Shown here in pieces: positions 32,880 through 44,352 of a DNA stretch of 64,000 nucleotides. The stretch comes from Psococerastis gibbosa (taxonomy: Eukaryota > Arthropoda > Insecta > Psocodea > Psocidae), in assembly GCA_963971405.1 (NCBI GenBank), contig OZ020490.1, positions 28,979,464-29,043,463 of the forward strand. Reading direction: 5' to 3'. A model generated the notes under the pieces. That model saw nothing but the letters and a program-made list of their open reading frames with translations, made no database searches and was not told the origin of the DNA. The position numbers were made by a program, and so were the translations under genes. How positions within the stretch are numbered: the stretch's first letter is position 1; every line of letters begins with the position of its first letter.

Positions 32880-34480
32880 TCTTAGTAGACTTATTTGATT
32901 GATTTAATTTCTGAGAATTGTCTCTACAATTTTTTCACCTGTCACATCCAGCACGTCAGCGAATTTTAAAATCCGACTTCTGGATAGCGCATTCACCTCC
33001 TGGTCTGCCCGAGGCAGAGAGAAGCCGTGTCCCAAAGGGATCTTTTTGACGCCAACGACAAGGCCATCCAGGCCGCAACGTTTTGGATCAACGTGTCCTA
33101 GGCCCGGACACGTTAAGTAAGTAACCTTAAATAGAGACAATTAGTCTTTTGAAGGTACGTCAAGGGTTTTATCGGCTATTATTGTAAAGACGTCGACAAT
33201 ATTACCGACGTAATTATAGACAAAATTAAGTTTTCACAAAACTATTCATAATATGTCGGTTTGGGTAATCTTGATGCACTATATCCACAATGATGCAGAT
33301 GTGTGAGTAAATTCTCACCACCACTATCCATTGCGAAATTTGAGTAAAGCACGCAAGTTTTCTTCGTTGAGTTCCCCTGAGCTTCCAACTAAGCCCAGTC
33401 AACGACCTCGGAGCGGTATATCTGATTTCCAAGTAGCGTAACATAATATAGCCTTAATAATGAGAAATAGTTTATATTTATTCCATTATTTTTCATTTAG
33501 CTTGATTCAGCTTTCATACTACGCAACTTTGCTCCTCTTCTAATGTGTCGCGAAAATTGATCCTTGCTCATTGATAATTGCGCAATTTACTGGGTGGTAC
33601 ATATTATTCATAGCGTGATGCCTCAAAATTCCAACTATTTTGTTGTTTTCGCAAATTAGCATTGATAAACACGCCCAATTGGTGTACATTTCCTAAGGGG
33701 GTTTTCCCGAATAGTATGGGCTATGCACGCTCTGCATTGTCCACAATTCAGTGTCTTGTCGTATACTCGCCAACTATAATCAGCTAACCACTTTTGCTAA
33801 AACGATCGATTTTGCATCCGAAATTCGAAATTTTCTGGGGGTTTCCAAACATTTTGTAGTCATTTATATTTTACATCATCATTCATATAGCTGTACAAAG
33901 CCTTTGCAATGTCCCAAGAAGGAGACTATTATGTTTATATCCCATATATCGGTGACCAGAGATGACGTAGTTGGTGCTGGTGCTGCTACTGCTCCAGCAT
34001 CAACTGATGACCACTGGGCAACAGAGATGGTTTCAGGATTTTTAGTTACATATTGACGCTTATAAAGATCGTTCATAATTTTCTGCCACTTATTGGAAAT
34101 CTTGAAAAAATTCCACGTAGCCGAAAGGAAAACAATTGTCTGTTGGGCGTAGGCTTGATCAATTTATGTACAAAATTTGAAAGAAAGAAAATTGTCTTTA
34201 TTTTCCATGTGGGCGAATTTTGGGCCGTTCGGCCCACTCTTACAATTAACCCAAGGGAGTCATCATAAAACTACTGCACAGCCATCAACCAATGCAAGGC
34301 GGCACCGTCATGTACAGGTATTCCCAACAGATGTACTTTACAAGCGATGGTGGGACCGGGCATTAGATCAATAAAGCAAGATGTAAAAATCAGAAATGAA
34401 GCTCCATGCTTCTATACATCTAATACAATGACGGAAGTCTTCTAAGCGTCAGTCTCCCGATTAATCACGTTTTCAAATGT
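32880..34480. other. no gene seen between ZnF-B and ZnF-C
   Basis: Only short, unsupported frames. The block 34165-34255 (GTCTTTATTTTCCATGTGGG ... AATTAACCCA) recurs inverted at 50371-50455, so it is part of an unnamed repeat. 32935-33130 is GC-richer than its surroundings but shows no known domain. Confidence 0.5.
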
Positions 34481-34484
34481 CATG

Positions 34485-37400
34485 TTAACACTTCATTTCC
34501 TCCAGATTCTTTTTTGTAACTTTTATTGAGTATTCTTCTGTTTTTAATGAGTCATGATCAGATGCTAATTCGTGGAGTTCCGGCACCTCTTCATCATCTG
34601 TTTTAATCTCGTATTTGACAATTGATTCCGCTTCCATACCTGAAACCATTTTCTCGACTACAACATCAACAAACAAAAAAACACTCTTGTGTTACAAATT
34701 TACTATCACATATCACATATTTCATATCAACTGGACGCCATCTTGAAATCGTTCATTTGTCGTATGATACATTTTTGTGCCAAGTTTCATCAAAATAGGA
34801 TAATATCCACGGAAGTTACAGTGCTCCCATATACCTAGGTATATAATTTTATATTCCATACAATACTGTATACTATATATATTATATATATATATGTATA
34901 ATAATTATTTAGTATATATTTAACCTTTCGAGGGGGGTGGGGGTGGGGTGGGGCTTTAGGCTCAGAGAGAAGAACTTTCCCGGAAGTCAAACGCTAAAAC
35001 AGCGTCGTCTTGAGAAGTGAGAAGTTCGAAAATTTTAATTAATTTTTTGAGTACGAACTAATTCATAATCATGGTGGTAGATTATAAAAAAACAATGAAA
35101 AATTGACAAGTCGAATACCCGCGAACTGAAAACAAAGAATCTAGAAAGCTTGATGCCTTGCATGCTGGGGAATTAATATATTGTGTTTTATACTTACTTA
35201 TAGGAGGAAAATAATGTTCGTGGTTTCTACGTTTGTGAGCCTTGAGGCATCTACTGGAAGTGAAACGCTTGTGACAACTTTCACACTGGTAAGGCTTTTC
35301 CCTTGAATGGGTTTTTACATGAGCCACCAAGTTCTGTTTTAAACTGAAGCATTTCGAACATGTTTCACACTTATACGGTTTCTCAGCAGAATGCGTTGTC
35401 TTATGTCTTCGCAGTAAAGGATCAGTTAGGAAACTTTTCGAACAGGTATCACATTTGTAAGGCTTTTCACCCGTGTGGATCATTCTATGCCGTCGTAAGT
35501 TACTACTTGTAGTGAACCATTTCGAACAAACATTACACTGGAAACGTTTCTCTCCCTTATGCCACCTTGTATGACATAATAGGCCATAAGATAGAGTGAA
35601 GGTTTTTGGACAGATTTGGCACTGATAAGGTTTCTCTCCAGTATGCTTCCTTGCATGCCTTCGTAAGTCTGTATTAGTAGAAAAACATTTTGAACATATC
35701 TCGCACTTGTAAGGTTTCTCGGTCATATGCGTATTTGTATGCCTTCGTAAGTCACCGTTACTGGCGAAAAATTTCGAGCAAACTTCACACTGATAGGTCC
35801 TCTCTCCCGTGTGAAATCTAGTATGATACTGTAGGCCACTCAGCGCAACGAAGCCTTTCGAACAGATCTGGCATTTGTAAGGCTTATTGCCCGTGTGGGT
35901 CGTAGTATGACTTCGTAGCTGAGGGCTGGTAGTGAACTTTTCCGTGCAAAAATCACACTGGTACGGCTTCTCTCCTGTATGCAGTCGTGCGTGGCACTTT
36001 AAGCTGTAAGTTATGGTGAAGCGTTTGGAACAGACTTCACACTGATAAGGTTTCTCTCCCGTATGAATTCTTGTGTGTGTTCGTAAGTGGCTTGGTTTGA
36101 TGAAATATTTCGAGCAGATATCGCATTTGTAAGGCTTCCTTGCCGTATGAGGTTTTTTATGAATTCCCAAACTTTGGGGGGAATGCTCCACAGCTACATT
36201 ACACTGGAATTTTGCTCGCTTCGATTCTTTACGTTTTTCTCCTTTATCAGTTGTGCTTTGTGTCATGGAGTTTTCGCCTGATGCCGTTTCATCTTCTATT
36301 ATTATTTCACATTTAATTGCATCAGGTTTAAATTCTGAAACAAAAGACACTAGAGACAGTGTTTATAATTGAAAGTAGAAATGCCTTCAATGAGTCAATC
36401 GCAAATAGAGGGGAAGAGACGAAGGTTTTGTTTGAGTAGCGGATCCAAGGGAAAGAATAGGAGGCTCACTGATTGCTTTTTTAAAGTCGAATATTTTATA
36501 TATATTTCCGTCAGCCATGGAGGTTTAGAAGTTTTATCAGAACATAGAACATTAAAACTAATCTCTAATCTCAGTCTGCGTATAGGGCTCCGTACTGAAA
36601 TTCCTCATGTTTCGCTTACCAGTGTCAGCGGCCAAGCAGCTTTCAGCAGTTGACATTTGTTCTTCTTCATCGCCAGATATTATTTCACACTTAATTAGTG
36701 TGACATCGCATTCTAAAACGAATTAATGATAGATTAACAAAACAACCTATTTGACATAGTTGATTACCTTATTACCTACTACCGTTGATGTACCATCCTT
36801 TTTGACCCTCTATACATTTTACTATTGGGACTGGTTGACTTGTGTAATTATTGTCGCTGTTTTTTAATGTACGTATAGTAGGATTAGATTTTCTCGCGGG
36901 ATCGTCCGCGTCAATCAGTTACTGAGCCACTACGGTATAAATTTGTTTAAAAATTAGATTTATAGAACCGGTATGAGTGAACCCGTACAAGCTTTCCAAT
37001 TTATCAATTAGAATTGGTACTGTATAATAGTGCATTGGGAAATAATTGTCCAAAGTTGAAATTAGGATGCCTTGAGTTTCCCCATATGAAAGCAGTGAAT
37101 TCATCGATGGGACGATTGCATTGTCAAGAATGGGCAGACCAATATAATACAAGACAGTGGCAGGGTATGCTACGCTACGTATTGGATCACGAATTATTCA
37201 TAATTTATAAAAAATTATTTTTTACAAAAAAACAAAACATTACTCCAAACATTATTAACTGAGAAAGCAAACTGTTCGGCTTTGTGTTTCTATTTAACAT
37301 CTAAAACACACCGGAAGTTAGTAAGCATCGATAGAAAGGCAGAAAAATTAAAGTTTTTTTTTACTAACCTTTACTAACCTTAGTATCGAAGAGATACCTG

Positions 37401-38198
37401 TGCGATCTAAATAAATGTAGCCCTCCACTGTTACAAGAGTTTTTATAGTGGGGGGCTCATTGATAGAAACATTTCTCTCTCCAGCTGGATATCCCATCCA
37501 TCCGTGCAGGCACGAGTTTCTCATTGCACAGGGTGTATGGCCTATCATGCAGTCATACATACTTGATACTATACTGTATTGATGTTGCATTGTAAATTGT
37601 GTATCAATGAATCCATAGACTAAATATTTTGTAATTTTTTGAGGAATATATTTTAATTTACTTACTTTACATGAAAATTACGTCTTTTTTTAAATTTTTT
37701 GCCCTAAGAACCAGACTATCAAGGGGCAAGCGACCCATTAAGACAGTGGACTGATGCCAGGAAAATTTGCATCCCTAAACATGCATAATAGTACATGGTA
37801 GAGGTATATTTTGGGATGTAGCCTATGGTATTGATGTGAATGAACCTATTTTTCGTTAAGGTGCAGTTAAGCTACCCCGTTGCACATTAGTGCTTTTTAG
37901 TCGAATGAAAATGCACATAAAATGGAAGTGAATGCCCCATTGGCAAGACAATTTCATTGTTAGCAAGGAATGTTTCATTTGTATAAGCAATAAGAACCTG
38001 CCATAGGACACACTGTGTAACCAGCTTTTGTTGTCATTAGATATACCGGTAGCTCAATTCCACTGTTGGAACGAATAACTTAACCCTAATTTAAAAATCA
38101 TCCAACTGATAATTTTAACACTCACCACTAATGCTTGTCACGGCGGATGTTGCTGAAATTTCAGTCTCCTCAAAAATTAATCCTTTTACTATCTCCAT
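34485..38198 (-). CDS. ZnF-C: C2H2 zinc-finger gene (4 exons)
   Basis: Coding exons are 38198-38126 (MEIVKGLIFEETEISATSAV...), 36712-36620 (ECDVTLIKCEIISGDEEEQM...), 36334-35198 (acidic lead-in plus fingers) and 34639-34485 (SMEAESIVKYEIKTDDEEVP ... MKC-stop). All introns are phase 1 and the sum of 1458 nt gives 485 residues. It is a close paralogue of ZnF-D: finger by finger the two proteins are nearly alike and the intron sequences also match. The start is less certain than in the other genes because the same frame stays open upstream into a Penelope foldback (38393-39090), and the shared upstream motif is absent. A nuclear DNA-binding protein. Confidence 0.8.
35198..36334 (-). CDS. ZnF-C finger exon: eleven good fingers, first one broken
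   Basis: It begins EFKPDAIKCEIIIEDETAS. Where ZnF-D has a normal first finger (CDVCDERFSTRRSFGIH), ZnF-C reads CNVAVEHSPQSLGIHKKPH, lacking the second Cys through small compensating insertions and deletions. Eleven regular fingers follow, from YKCDICSKYFIKPSHLRTH to YQCESCHKRFTSSRCLKAH, then EHYFPP and a GTAAGT donor. Confidence 0.92.
36915..37170 (-). repeat. diverged repeat paired with 23185-23420
   Basis: The minus strand keeps an open frame of about 77 codons (YYIGLPILDNAIVPSMNSLL...). The copy at 23185 has a related but broken frame. It may be a fragment of an unrecognised element; no domain is identified. It lies in ZnF-C intron 1. Confidence 0.45.
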
Positions 38199-38392
38199 AG
38201 GCTGTCTTTGGCTTACGGCTGATATAGGCTCAGGCGGTGCACTGCGTTTTGTTCTGTCTGTTTGACATTGAAATTTCGATGGGAAACAATTTGGTTTCAT
38301 TCTTATTTTGCTGACTGAACCCATCACACTGTATTGAATGTAATTTTCCATATCATTGGGTAACTGCACAGAGAAACAAATGTGAAGTGAAA

Positions 38393-39090
38393 AACCAGTA
38401 GAATCCGGGCTGACGGGTCGTAGTAGAAATGAAAGTGGACTTCCAAACGTTTCGACAACATCTGCGGTCATCTTCTGTGGCGCTGCGTGGGCTTCGAAGG
38501 TTTTACCTCGGTCGCTTCGTAGCGAGTGACTGGGACCCAGTCACTGGGTAGGGGGCGTTGTTTTTGTTGTTGTGTGTTGAGAGCGAGGATTTCCCCGCTG
38601 TCAAAACAACATGTTTGTCAGGGGAATTTCCATTACCTTGTTTTTCACAACTGGCCGACGTCATCCTTTATGGTTGTTGTTTTGTTCAGCGCCGGATACC
38701 AGAGTTTGTTCACTAATTAAACAAAATAAAAATAAAGTAATAATATAATTAATAAACTAAAATAAAAATAATTGTGAAAAACATGGTAATGGAAATTCCC
38801 CATACAAACATGTTGTTTTGACAGCGAGCAAATCCTCGCTCTCAACACAACAACAACAACAACAACGCCCATGTATAAAGGTCAGTGCGCAGCCTCCTAC
38901 CCAGTCACTCGCTACGGAGCCACAGAGGTACTACCTTCGAAGTCTACGCAGCGCCACTGAAGATGTCAACCGCAGATGTTGACGAAACGTTTGGAAGTCC
39001 ACTTTCATTTCGACCACAGCCCATCAGCCCGGATTCTACTGGTTCTTCATTCGACTCCGGCCGTGAAAGCCTTTGCAGTTACATAGAAAC
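38393..39090. mobile_element. Penelope termini forming a foldback
   Basis: Two Penelope ends face each other: minus-oriented at 38393-38480 and plus-oriented at 38925-39070. Inner sequence also pairs (GAGCGAGGATTTCCCCGCTG with its near complement at about 38822; GGTAATGGAAATTCCC on both sides). No reverse transcriptase is present between the arms. It lies 200-900 bp upstream of ZnF-C exon 1. Confidence 0.75.
38957..38987 (+). ncRNA. hammerhead-like core, second copy
   Basis: CTGAAGA, GTCAAC, a seven-base loop, GTTGAC, GAAAC. Compared with 13026-13056 the stem changes from G-U to A-U at one pair, which keeps pairing. Stem III and the cleavage site are not evident. Confidence 0.4.
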
Positions 39091-39109
39091 AAATGTATTA
39101 CTTACTTAC

Positions 39110-39950
39110 TTTTACGTCGCCTTTGTCCTTGCCTTTGTTGGCGGTACGGCAGCGGCGTTTGTTTTTATAATAATAATAATTAGCGCCTTATGTTTACAAA
39201 GCAAGACTTGGAAGTCTTCTACAATACGTAGAAATCCAAGAGCAAAATCCAGAAGTGGAAGATCACACACATAAAATATTTTAAGGATAAATTTGTATAT
39301 TTAATTAATTATTGTAAACAAAACCATCACCACACCCCAACTTTAATTCAATATCAAAAAAGTACACTTTTGATTTGATGGAACTAAAAATATATTAAAA
39401 AAACTATTCTTGACTTTAAATTTCCTCTAAAAGGAGTAGATAGCCTTATTGAGATACCGGTAGGGTAGGCTATACATCTTTAACCTCTGTTTTAAAAGCT
39501 TGCATGTTGGCCGGAAATGCTTCTAACTTCCCTCAATTGCTTAGAGACCATCTCCTTGAGAAAGCTTTCCACACTGTCATTGAGGCACTAGCACAATGAC
39601 AGAACTACTGGATTTTGACGATTATACTTTATACTTTCTTGTCAATTACGTGTTGATTACTTGTATTGTATAATCTAACGGAAATATATTTATTTATGTT
39701 ATGGCATTCTGTGACTTGTATGTTTATATCCTTGTGTCTACGCTTAGTTCATTACATATTTTTGTGCCCCAATGAATTGTAACATTTTGGTTCAACAAAG
39801 CCTTTGCAGCCAATCAGAGGATGAAGTGTCCAAATCTAAATTTTTAACAATCGCTTAGCCTTAAATGATCACAAAATACATTTTATAGCATTCAGTTGCA
39901 GAGAAGCTTCAGCACCAACTGTAGAGCAACTTCACTTTGGCGACGACACA
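39110..39950. other. no intact gene; short LINE-like scrap
   Basis: AT-rich. The block AATGCTTCTAACTTCCCTCA then TTGCTTAGAGACCATCTCC at about 39515 resembles 53385-53430, probably the end of a degenerate LINE. Confidence 0.4.
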
Positions 39951-40506
39951 GTGGCAATAGTATGGAAAAGCAAAACGTTAAGCTGGAAAGTACATGTAGA
40001 AGAAGTAGTAAGGAAAATGAAAAGAGGCTGCTTTGCCCTACGCCATCTGTGTAGGATAATCTCGAAAACGCACCTGCGAATGGTTTACCAGGCAATTGTT
40101 GAATCACACATATCATATGGCATAGTATGTTGGGGGCAATCAACATGGATGGATAAGGTAAGGATAAGGCAACAAAAGCGAGCTATAAGAATAATGGCCG
40201 GAAAATGTCAGACATCCATGTTGGCCTCTATTTCAGGAACTCAAAATACTTACTACTCCAAGTATATATGCTTTGCTGGTTAGAGAGCAATTAAATGAGT
40301 ATCCAGTAAATAGCGATCGCCACAGTCACCATACAAGAAATACCGGAGACCTTTCAGTCACAGCAGCCAGGCTGACAGCCCGGCAGCACAGTCCACGAGC
40401 CGCAGGCATCCGCATCTATAACGCTCTACCAGAAGCCGTACAACAGGAGCCTACTGCTAATGCTTTCAAGAAAGCACTAATTAACTTTTTGATACAACGA
40501 AGATAG
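39951..40506 (+). pseudogene. LINE (CR1/Jockey-like) C-terminal fragment
   Basis: The first frame carries SWKVHVEEVVRKMKRGCFAL and YGIVCWGQSTWMDKVRIRQQ, then RAIRIMAGK, the thumb and connection of a Jockey/CR1 reverse transcriptase. After a frameshift near 40275 it continues HHTRNTGDLSVTAARLT and IRIYNALPEAVQQEPTANAF to the stop. The polymerase core is missing. Confidence 0.8.
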
Positions 40507-40678
40507 TACAATCTGAAGGAACTGTGAAGCTATAGACTACCTATATTTATTTATTATATATTTTATTGGGACGCAAGATGACTGTGCTCAATGTTTGATT
40601 ATTATTGTTATAATAAGATGTAACAAAGATGGGCAAATACACGTTGATTGGTTGATTGACTAGTTTATAAATACTTAC

Positions 40679-40867
40679 ATCGAAATGGTCTTCACAGAAG
40701 TATATTTTAGATTTATCGGAAGTGAACTTTTTGTCTCTCCGAGCCAACTCCAACCACTCATTTCTGCGCTTAGAACAATTTGCAGGAACATGGATGAATA
40801 ATTTGTCAGGAAATTTGAACGTGCTATTCCCACACAAAGGTACGGCACAATGCTTGTATCTTTGCAT
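40679..40867 (-). CDS. THAP-domain protein, first exon
   Basis: ATG at 40867 encodes MQRYKHCAVPLCGNSTFKFP then DKLFIHVPANCSKRRNEWLE and SKIYFCEDHFD, followed by a GTAAGT donor (phase 0). The THAP pattern is nearly complete: C-x4-C, a conserved Pro after the FIHVP step, Trp at NEW, then C-x2-H in CEDHF. THAP domains bind DNA through one zinc ion. I could not find the next exon on the minus strand; the sequence below is a LINE. It may be a host gene with distant exons or the start of a THAP transposase. Confidence 0.75.
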
Positions 40868-40960
40868 TTTCACAATTTATTCAAACAGCCGTTTGAGCAG
40901 TTACATCATTTAATTTTTATTTATTAACAGAAGTCAGAACATGATTTTATGAAAACTTAA

Positions 40961-41985
40961 ATGCTACGAGTCGGTCAGCGTAACACCTGTGTTTGCACCA
41001 TTCCTTTGCACTACGCATGCTCATGGACCACAGAACATAGAATAATTATATATTAGGCCTGCCACATTCCGTGGTTTACCTCAGAATTCCGTGGGAAATA
41101 ATTCTATTCCGGGATCAACAATTTTTGAGTACCTAAGAACAGTGGGTACTGTAGGTACGTAGGCTACAGTTCAATGTGATGAGTTGTAATACTGTAATTT
41201 ACTTTTGGCCTACGGTACTGCATGCTATTTAGGTGTTCTGTGCTGCTGACTATTCTGTAAAGTGCAGTGAAGTTTTCAATTGCAAACACAATATAAGTCT
41301 ACTTAATTTTTAATTGTGGAATTTTAATTTTTCCGTTAATTATTTAGTAATATCAAAACACAAGCTTCTTTAATCCTATTATTACATAATTTGAAATTTA
41401 GGTGTGTCACTGCTTCATCATTTAGCTTATTAGGTGCAGTAGTAGAAAAAAAAACTAAATACTTATGATGGTAATTGGTAGGCTACGATGAGTAGGCCTA
41501 CCAGACTGGGCAGCCGAACGACTTCAGCCGTATTCCTAACAATTTTTAAATAATTCACGGAATACGGAATACTCCGGAATTTTTTAAAATGTTGGTCCCC
41601 TTTATATGATATGATTTTTTTAACTCTCATCTGTCCATGGCCATGGTTCCTAACCTTATCTGGTTATTTTAAATTTCAATTGTAACTTTAAATTGCAGCC
41701 GATAAAAAATACCCATCAGCTTCAGATTCAACCATCACAAATTGACATGATTCCATAAATTGGCATACAAATATTGGTATGCATAGGTATTTCCCCAAAA
41801 ATCCACAGACAAACCTCAAAAATTGTTGATCCCGGAATAGAATTATTTCCCACGGAATTCTGAGTTAAACCACGGAATGTGGCAGGCCTAATATATAATT
41901 ATACTATGTTCTGCGGTTGGAGTCCATGAGCATGCGCAGTGCAAACGAATGGTGCAAACACAGTTGTTACGCTGACCGACTCGTT
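40961..41985. mobile_element. 1-kb element with about 170-bp terminal inverted repeats
   Basis: 40961-41126 pairs with 41817-41985: CGAGTCGGTCAGCGTAACA at the outer edge, AGGCCTGCCACATTCCGTGG in the middle, GGGATCAACAATTTTT at the inner edge. The 690-bp spacer is AT-rich without a reading frame of note. It lies between two divergent THAP exons. It looks like a foldback-type non-autonomous transposon, though an inverted duplication of a shared promoter region is also possible. Confidence 0.75.
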
Positions 41986-42048
41986 AAATGCTGGCCTGCA
42001 ACCTTGTTACTGCGCATGCCGCATGTGACCAATGGAGTTCTTGCGTAG

Positions 42049-42056
42049 TGACGTCA
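42049..42056 (+). promoter_or_regulatory. CRE-type site TGACGTCA upstream of THAP exon
   Basis: A full palindromic CRE (TGACGTCA) lies in a GC-rich stretch (AGGGCGGAGCTAAC, GCGCATGCG) 148 bp before the THAP start codon at 42204. The same block recurs at 44584-44591. It is a plausible promoter for a CREB/ATF-type factor. Confidence 0.5.
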
Positions 42057-42203
42057 CAGTAAGAGGGCGGAGCTAACAGCGCATGCGTGATTGCGAAAAT
42101 AATGTAAACAAAATCAGCTGTTCGGCTATTGGAGGATATGAAATGCATTGAGCACTATTGATTTTTACAGTTTTAAGTTATTATTATTATTATTTCTAGC
42201 GTT

Positions 42204-42640
42204 ATGGTCAAGCATTGCTGCCATGGCTTGTGTAATAGTGATAGCCTACACCAGGACACAACACATATGAGAGAGGCCCGAATTATATCGTTCCCCAAGT
42301 CACTGGAAAAAATTAAGAAATGCAAGTGGAGGTTGCATCATTGTGGCAGAACGAAGTCCACAATTTTTAAAGTTACAAAGTACACATAGGCCTATATATG
42401 CATGGCCGTGCCCAGGAGGTGGTCCATGGGGTCCGCACCCCCCCTCCCCCCGAAATAAATTTCTGCAGGTATGGTTTGAAGAATTTATCCATTAATTATT
42501 AATAAATTACGTAAAAAATGTTTGGATCCCCCCCCCCCTCGAAATCATAACCTGGGAACAGCCTTGTATATATGTTCAAAACATTTAGCGGATCCCAGTG
42601 GGCCAACAAAAGATTTTCCAGATCCAATCGGACAGTCGAT
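42204..42640 (+). CDS. THAP-domain gene or gene remnant, two exon pieces
   Basis: The first piece (42204-42380) encodes MVKHCCHGLCNSDSLHQDTT then ARIISFPKSLEKIKKCKWRL and HHCGR. The second (about 42567-42640) has YICSKHLADPSGPTKDFPDP. Together they supply the parts of a THAP domain in order: C-x4-C, FPK, W, then C-x2-H and the FPDPI end. A phase-shifting gap with poly-C runs lies between them; an acceptor GGAACAG at 42566 is plausible but the donor is not clear. It may be a recently decayed gene. Confidence 0.6.
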
Positions 42641-43679
42641 TGAGATCATGGCTGTAGCCAAGGGGGAGTTCAACCTCCTCCCCCCCCCCCCCCGAAAACA
42701 AAAGCAAACGGCCTATGGCCCTACGAAAATTAACTGCTTTGGTGCTCACATACAAAATTGAATTCTAGAGATAGTAGGATTATGGAGAGACAATAACCCT
42801 TTTTACGCTACTAATATTTACAAACAACATGATAGGCTAGCGAATTTGGCTCAAAATATAATAAACATATGTAGTATCCTTTACATTATAACGTAATAAG
42901 TTAGGCAACTTACAACAGGCTAGCTTATAAGATTTTGGGGGCAGCTCCCCCCTTCATCTGTCCTTGACTACACTTCAACTAGAATAAGCAGAATATAAAA
43001 ATAATAAGTATAGTCACTCTGGCTAGACCCCATGGACGGATACAGGGAGGCAGGTTCCCCCCCTGGATCCACCCCATGGACGGAGACAGGGGGCGGATAT
43101 CCCCCCCCCAAAAAAAAAAAATCAGTAAATCTATTTTATAAGTTAATTTTTATAACGCTCTGATTTAATCGATACTACATAGGTTTTTCCTATTTTGACC
43201 CACAGCTACCCCCCCCCCCCATGGTGAGGTGGATCCGTCCCTGATCCACCAACACCGGCATTCGAATTTTTAAATCTCATAGCCTACTTATTATGCTTAC
43301 ACGATGTGAATATTCTGTGTGCTATCATCGATGAAAAAATATTGCAGTGTAGTAGGCCAATGCTGTTGATTTAGGGATGCCAATATCAAGAAGCCTAATA
43401 ATTTCTAGACATTTTGCAGTATACGTGTGATTTGCAAGAAAGCCACGAAATTCACCCAAATGGGAAATAAAAATAAAAAACCTTTTTCCTCTGTAAATTT
43501 GCCTTATAGTGTTTCGCTATTTTTATTCACTATCAAAACTTAGGTTCTGCAGGACTAGGCCTACTTAGGCTGCTGGAATTATCAGCTTCCTAAAATAATT
43601 TTAAACTTGACTAACTAAAAAATGCCTTGAGGTTGAAACAATAATAATAATAATTAGTATTAAAATTATACAGGACAAT

Positions 43680-44001
43680 CAAGGCCGTAGCCAGGATTTT
43701 TTTTAGGGGGGGGGGTGTTAAAATTTCATTTGGTATTACATAGTGGTTTTTCTGTTTCCTCTCAAAATCCGATTCTATCTAGTGTCAAGCCATTTCATTT
43801 CGGGGCAGGGACGGTTTCAGAAAAAATTTCGGGGGGGGGGGGGGCTGTGGCCCAACAGATATCGCGTTTCCCTTATTTGAGTAATAATTTCTCTTATTTT
43901 CCTTCAAAAGTACATTCTAACTAGAATAATGCTATTTCACTCTTGGGGGGGGGGGGCCGCCCCCTCCGCCCCCCAAGGATCCCCCCTTGGCTACGGCCTT
44001 G
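43680..44001. mobile_element. hAT-like MITE, 8-bp TSD AGGACAAT
   Basis: Ends CAAGGCCGTAGCCAGGA and TTGGCTACGGCCTTG are inverted repeats, flanked by AGGACAAT on both sides (43672-43679, 44002-44009). The interior is dominated by G and C runs. The same insertion is present at the matching site in copy B, so it predates the spread of the host element. Confidence 0.85.
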
Positions 44002-44104
44002 AGGACAATTGAAGGTGTGCAATTTGTTAACATAATGATTAAGAAAACTGAAATAAACCCATAAATATTGCCTCAACTAATGACCAAACCATGCGAACAC
44101 TTAC

Positions 44105-44352
44105 TTGCGAAAAGTAATATTTTCCCCCGTTTCTCGACATATCTTGAACCTATTAGGGCATTTATAAGGTGCCCATTCCACATACGTACAACGTCAACGA
44201 AAAATTGAAAAATGACGTCAAAATGACGTAAATTGACGTGGTAGCAGAATTTTTAGTATGTCTTTAATGTCTGCTAAAACGTCATTTTTCAATTTTTCGT
44301 TGACGATTGACGTATATGGAATACCCCCCTAAGCAGAGCAAGATATGACCAT
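44105..44352 (-). pseudogene. THAP-like exon of copy C, split by a MITE
   Basis: ATG at 44352 and the GTAAGT donor below 44105 match copies A and B. Subtracting the 162-bp MITE and its 3-bp duplication leaves 83 nt, exactly the length of the intact exons. The insertion falls after the eighth codon. Confidence 0.75.
44168..44329. mobile_element. 162-bp palindromic Harbinger MITE, TSD TAA
   Basis: The ends GGTGCCCATTCC and GGAATACCCCCC are flanked by TAA on both sides (44165-44167, 44330-44332). The uninterrupted copies of the host repeat show a single TAA-equivalent here (GCTTATAAATG / TTCTAAATG), confirming a 3-bp duplication of the PIF/Harbinger type. It is nearly identical to 16720-16881. 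Confidence 0.93.

Noticed and set aside
32904-33140. 78-codon minus-strand frame with a GC-rich composition
   Set aside because: No recognisable domain, no splice-site support, no second copy; left unannotated as a gene.
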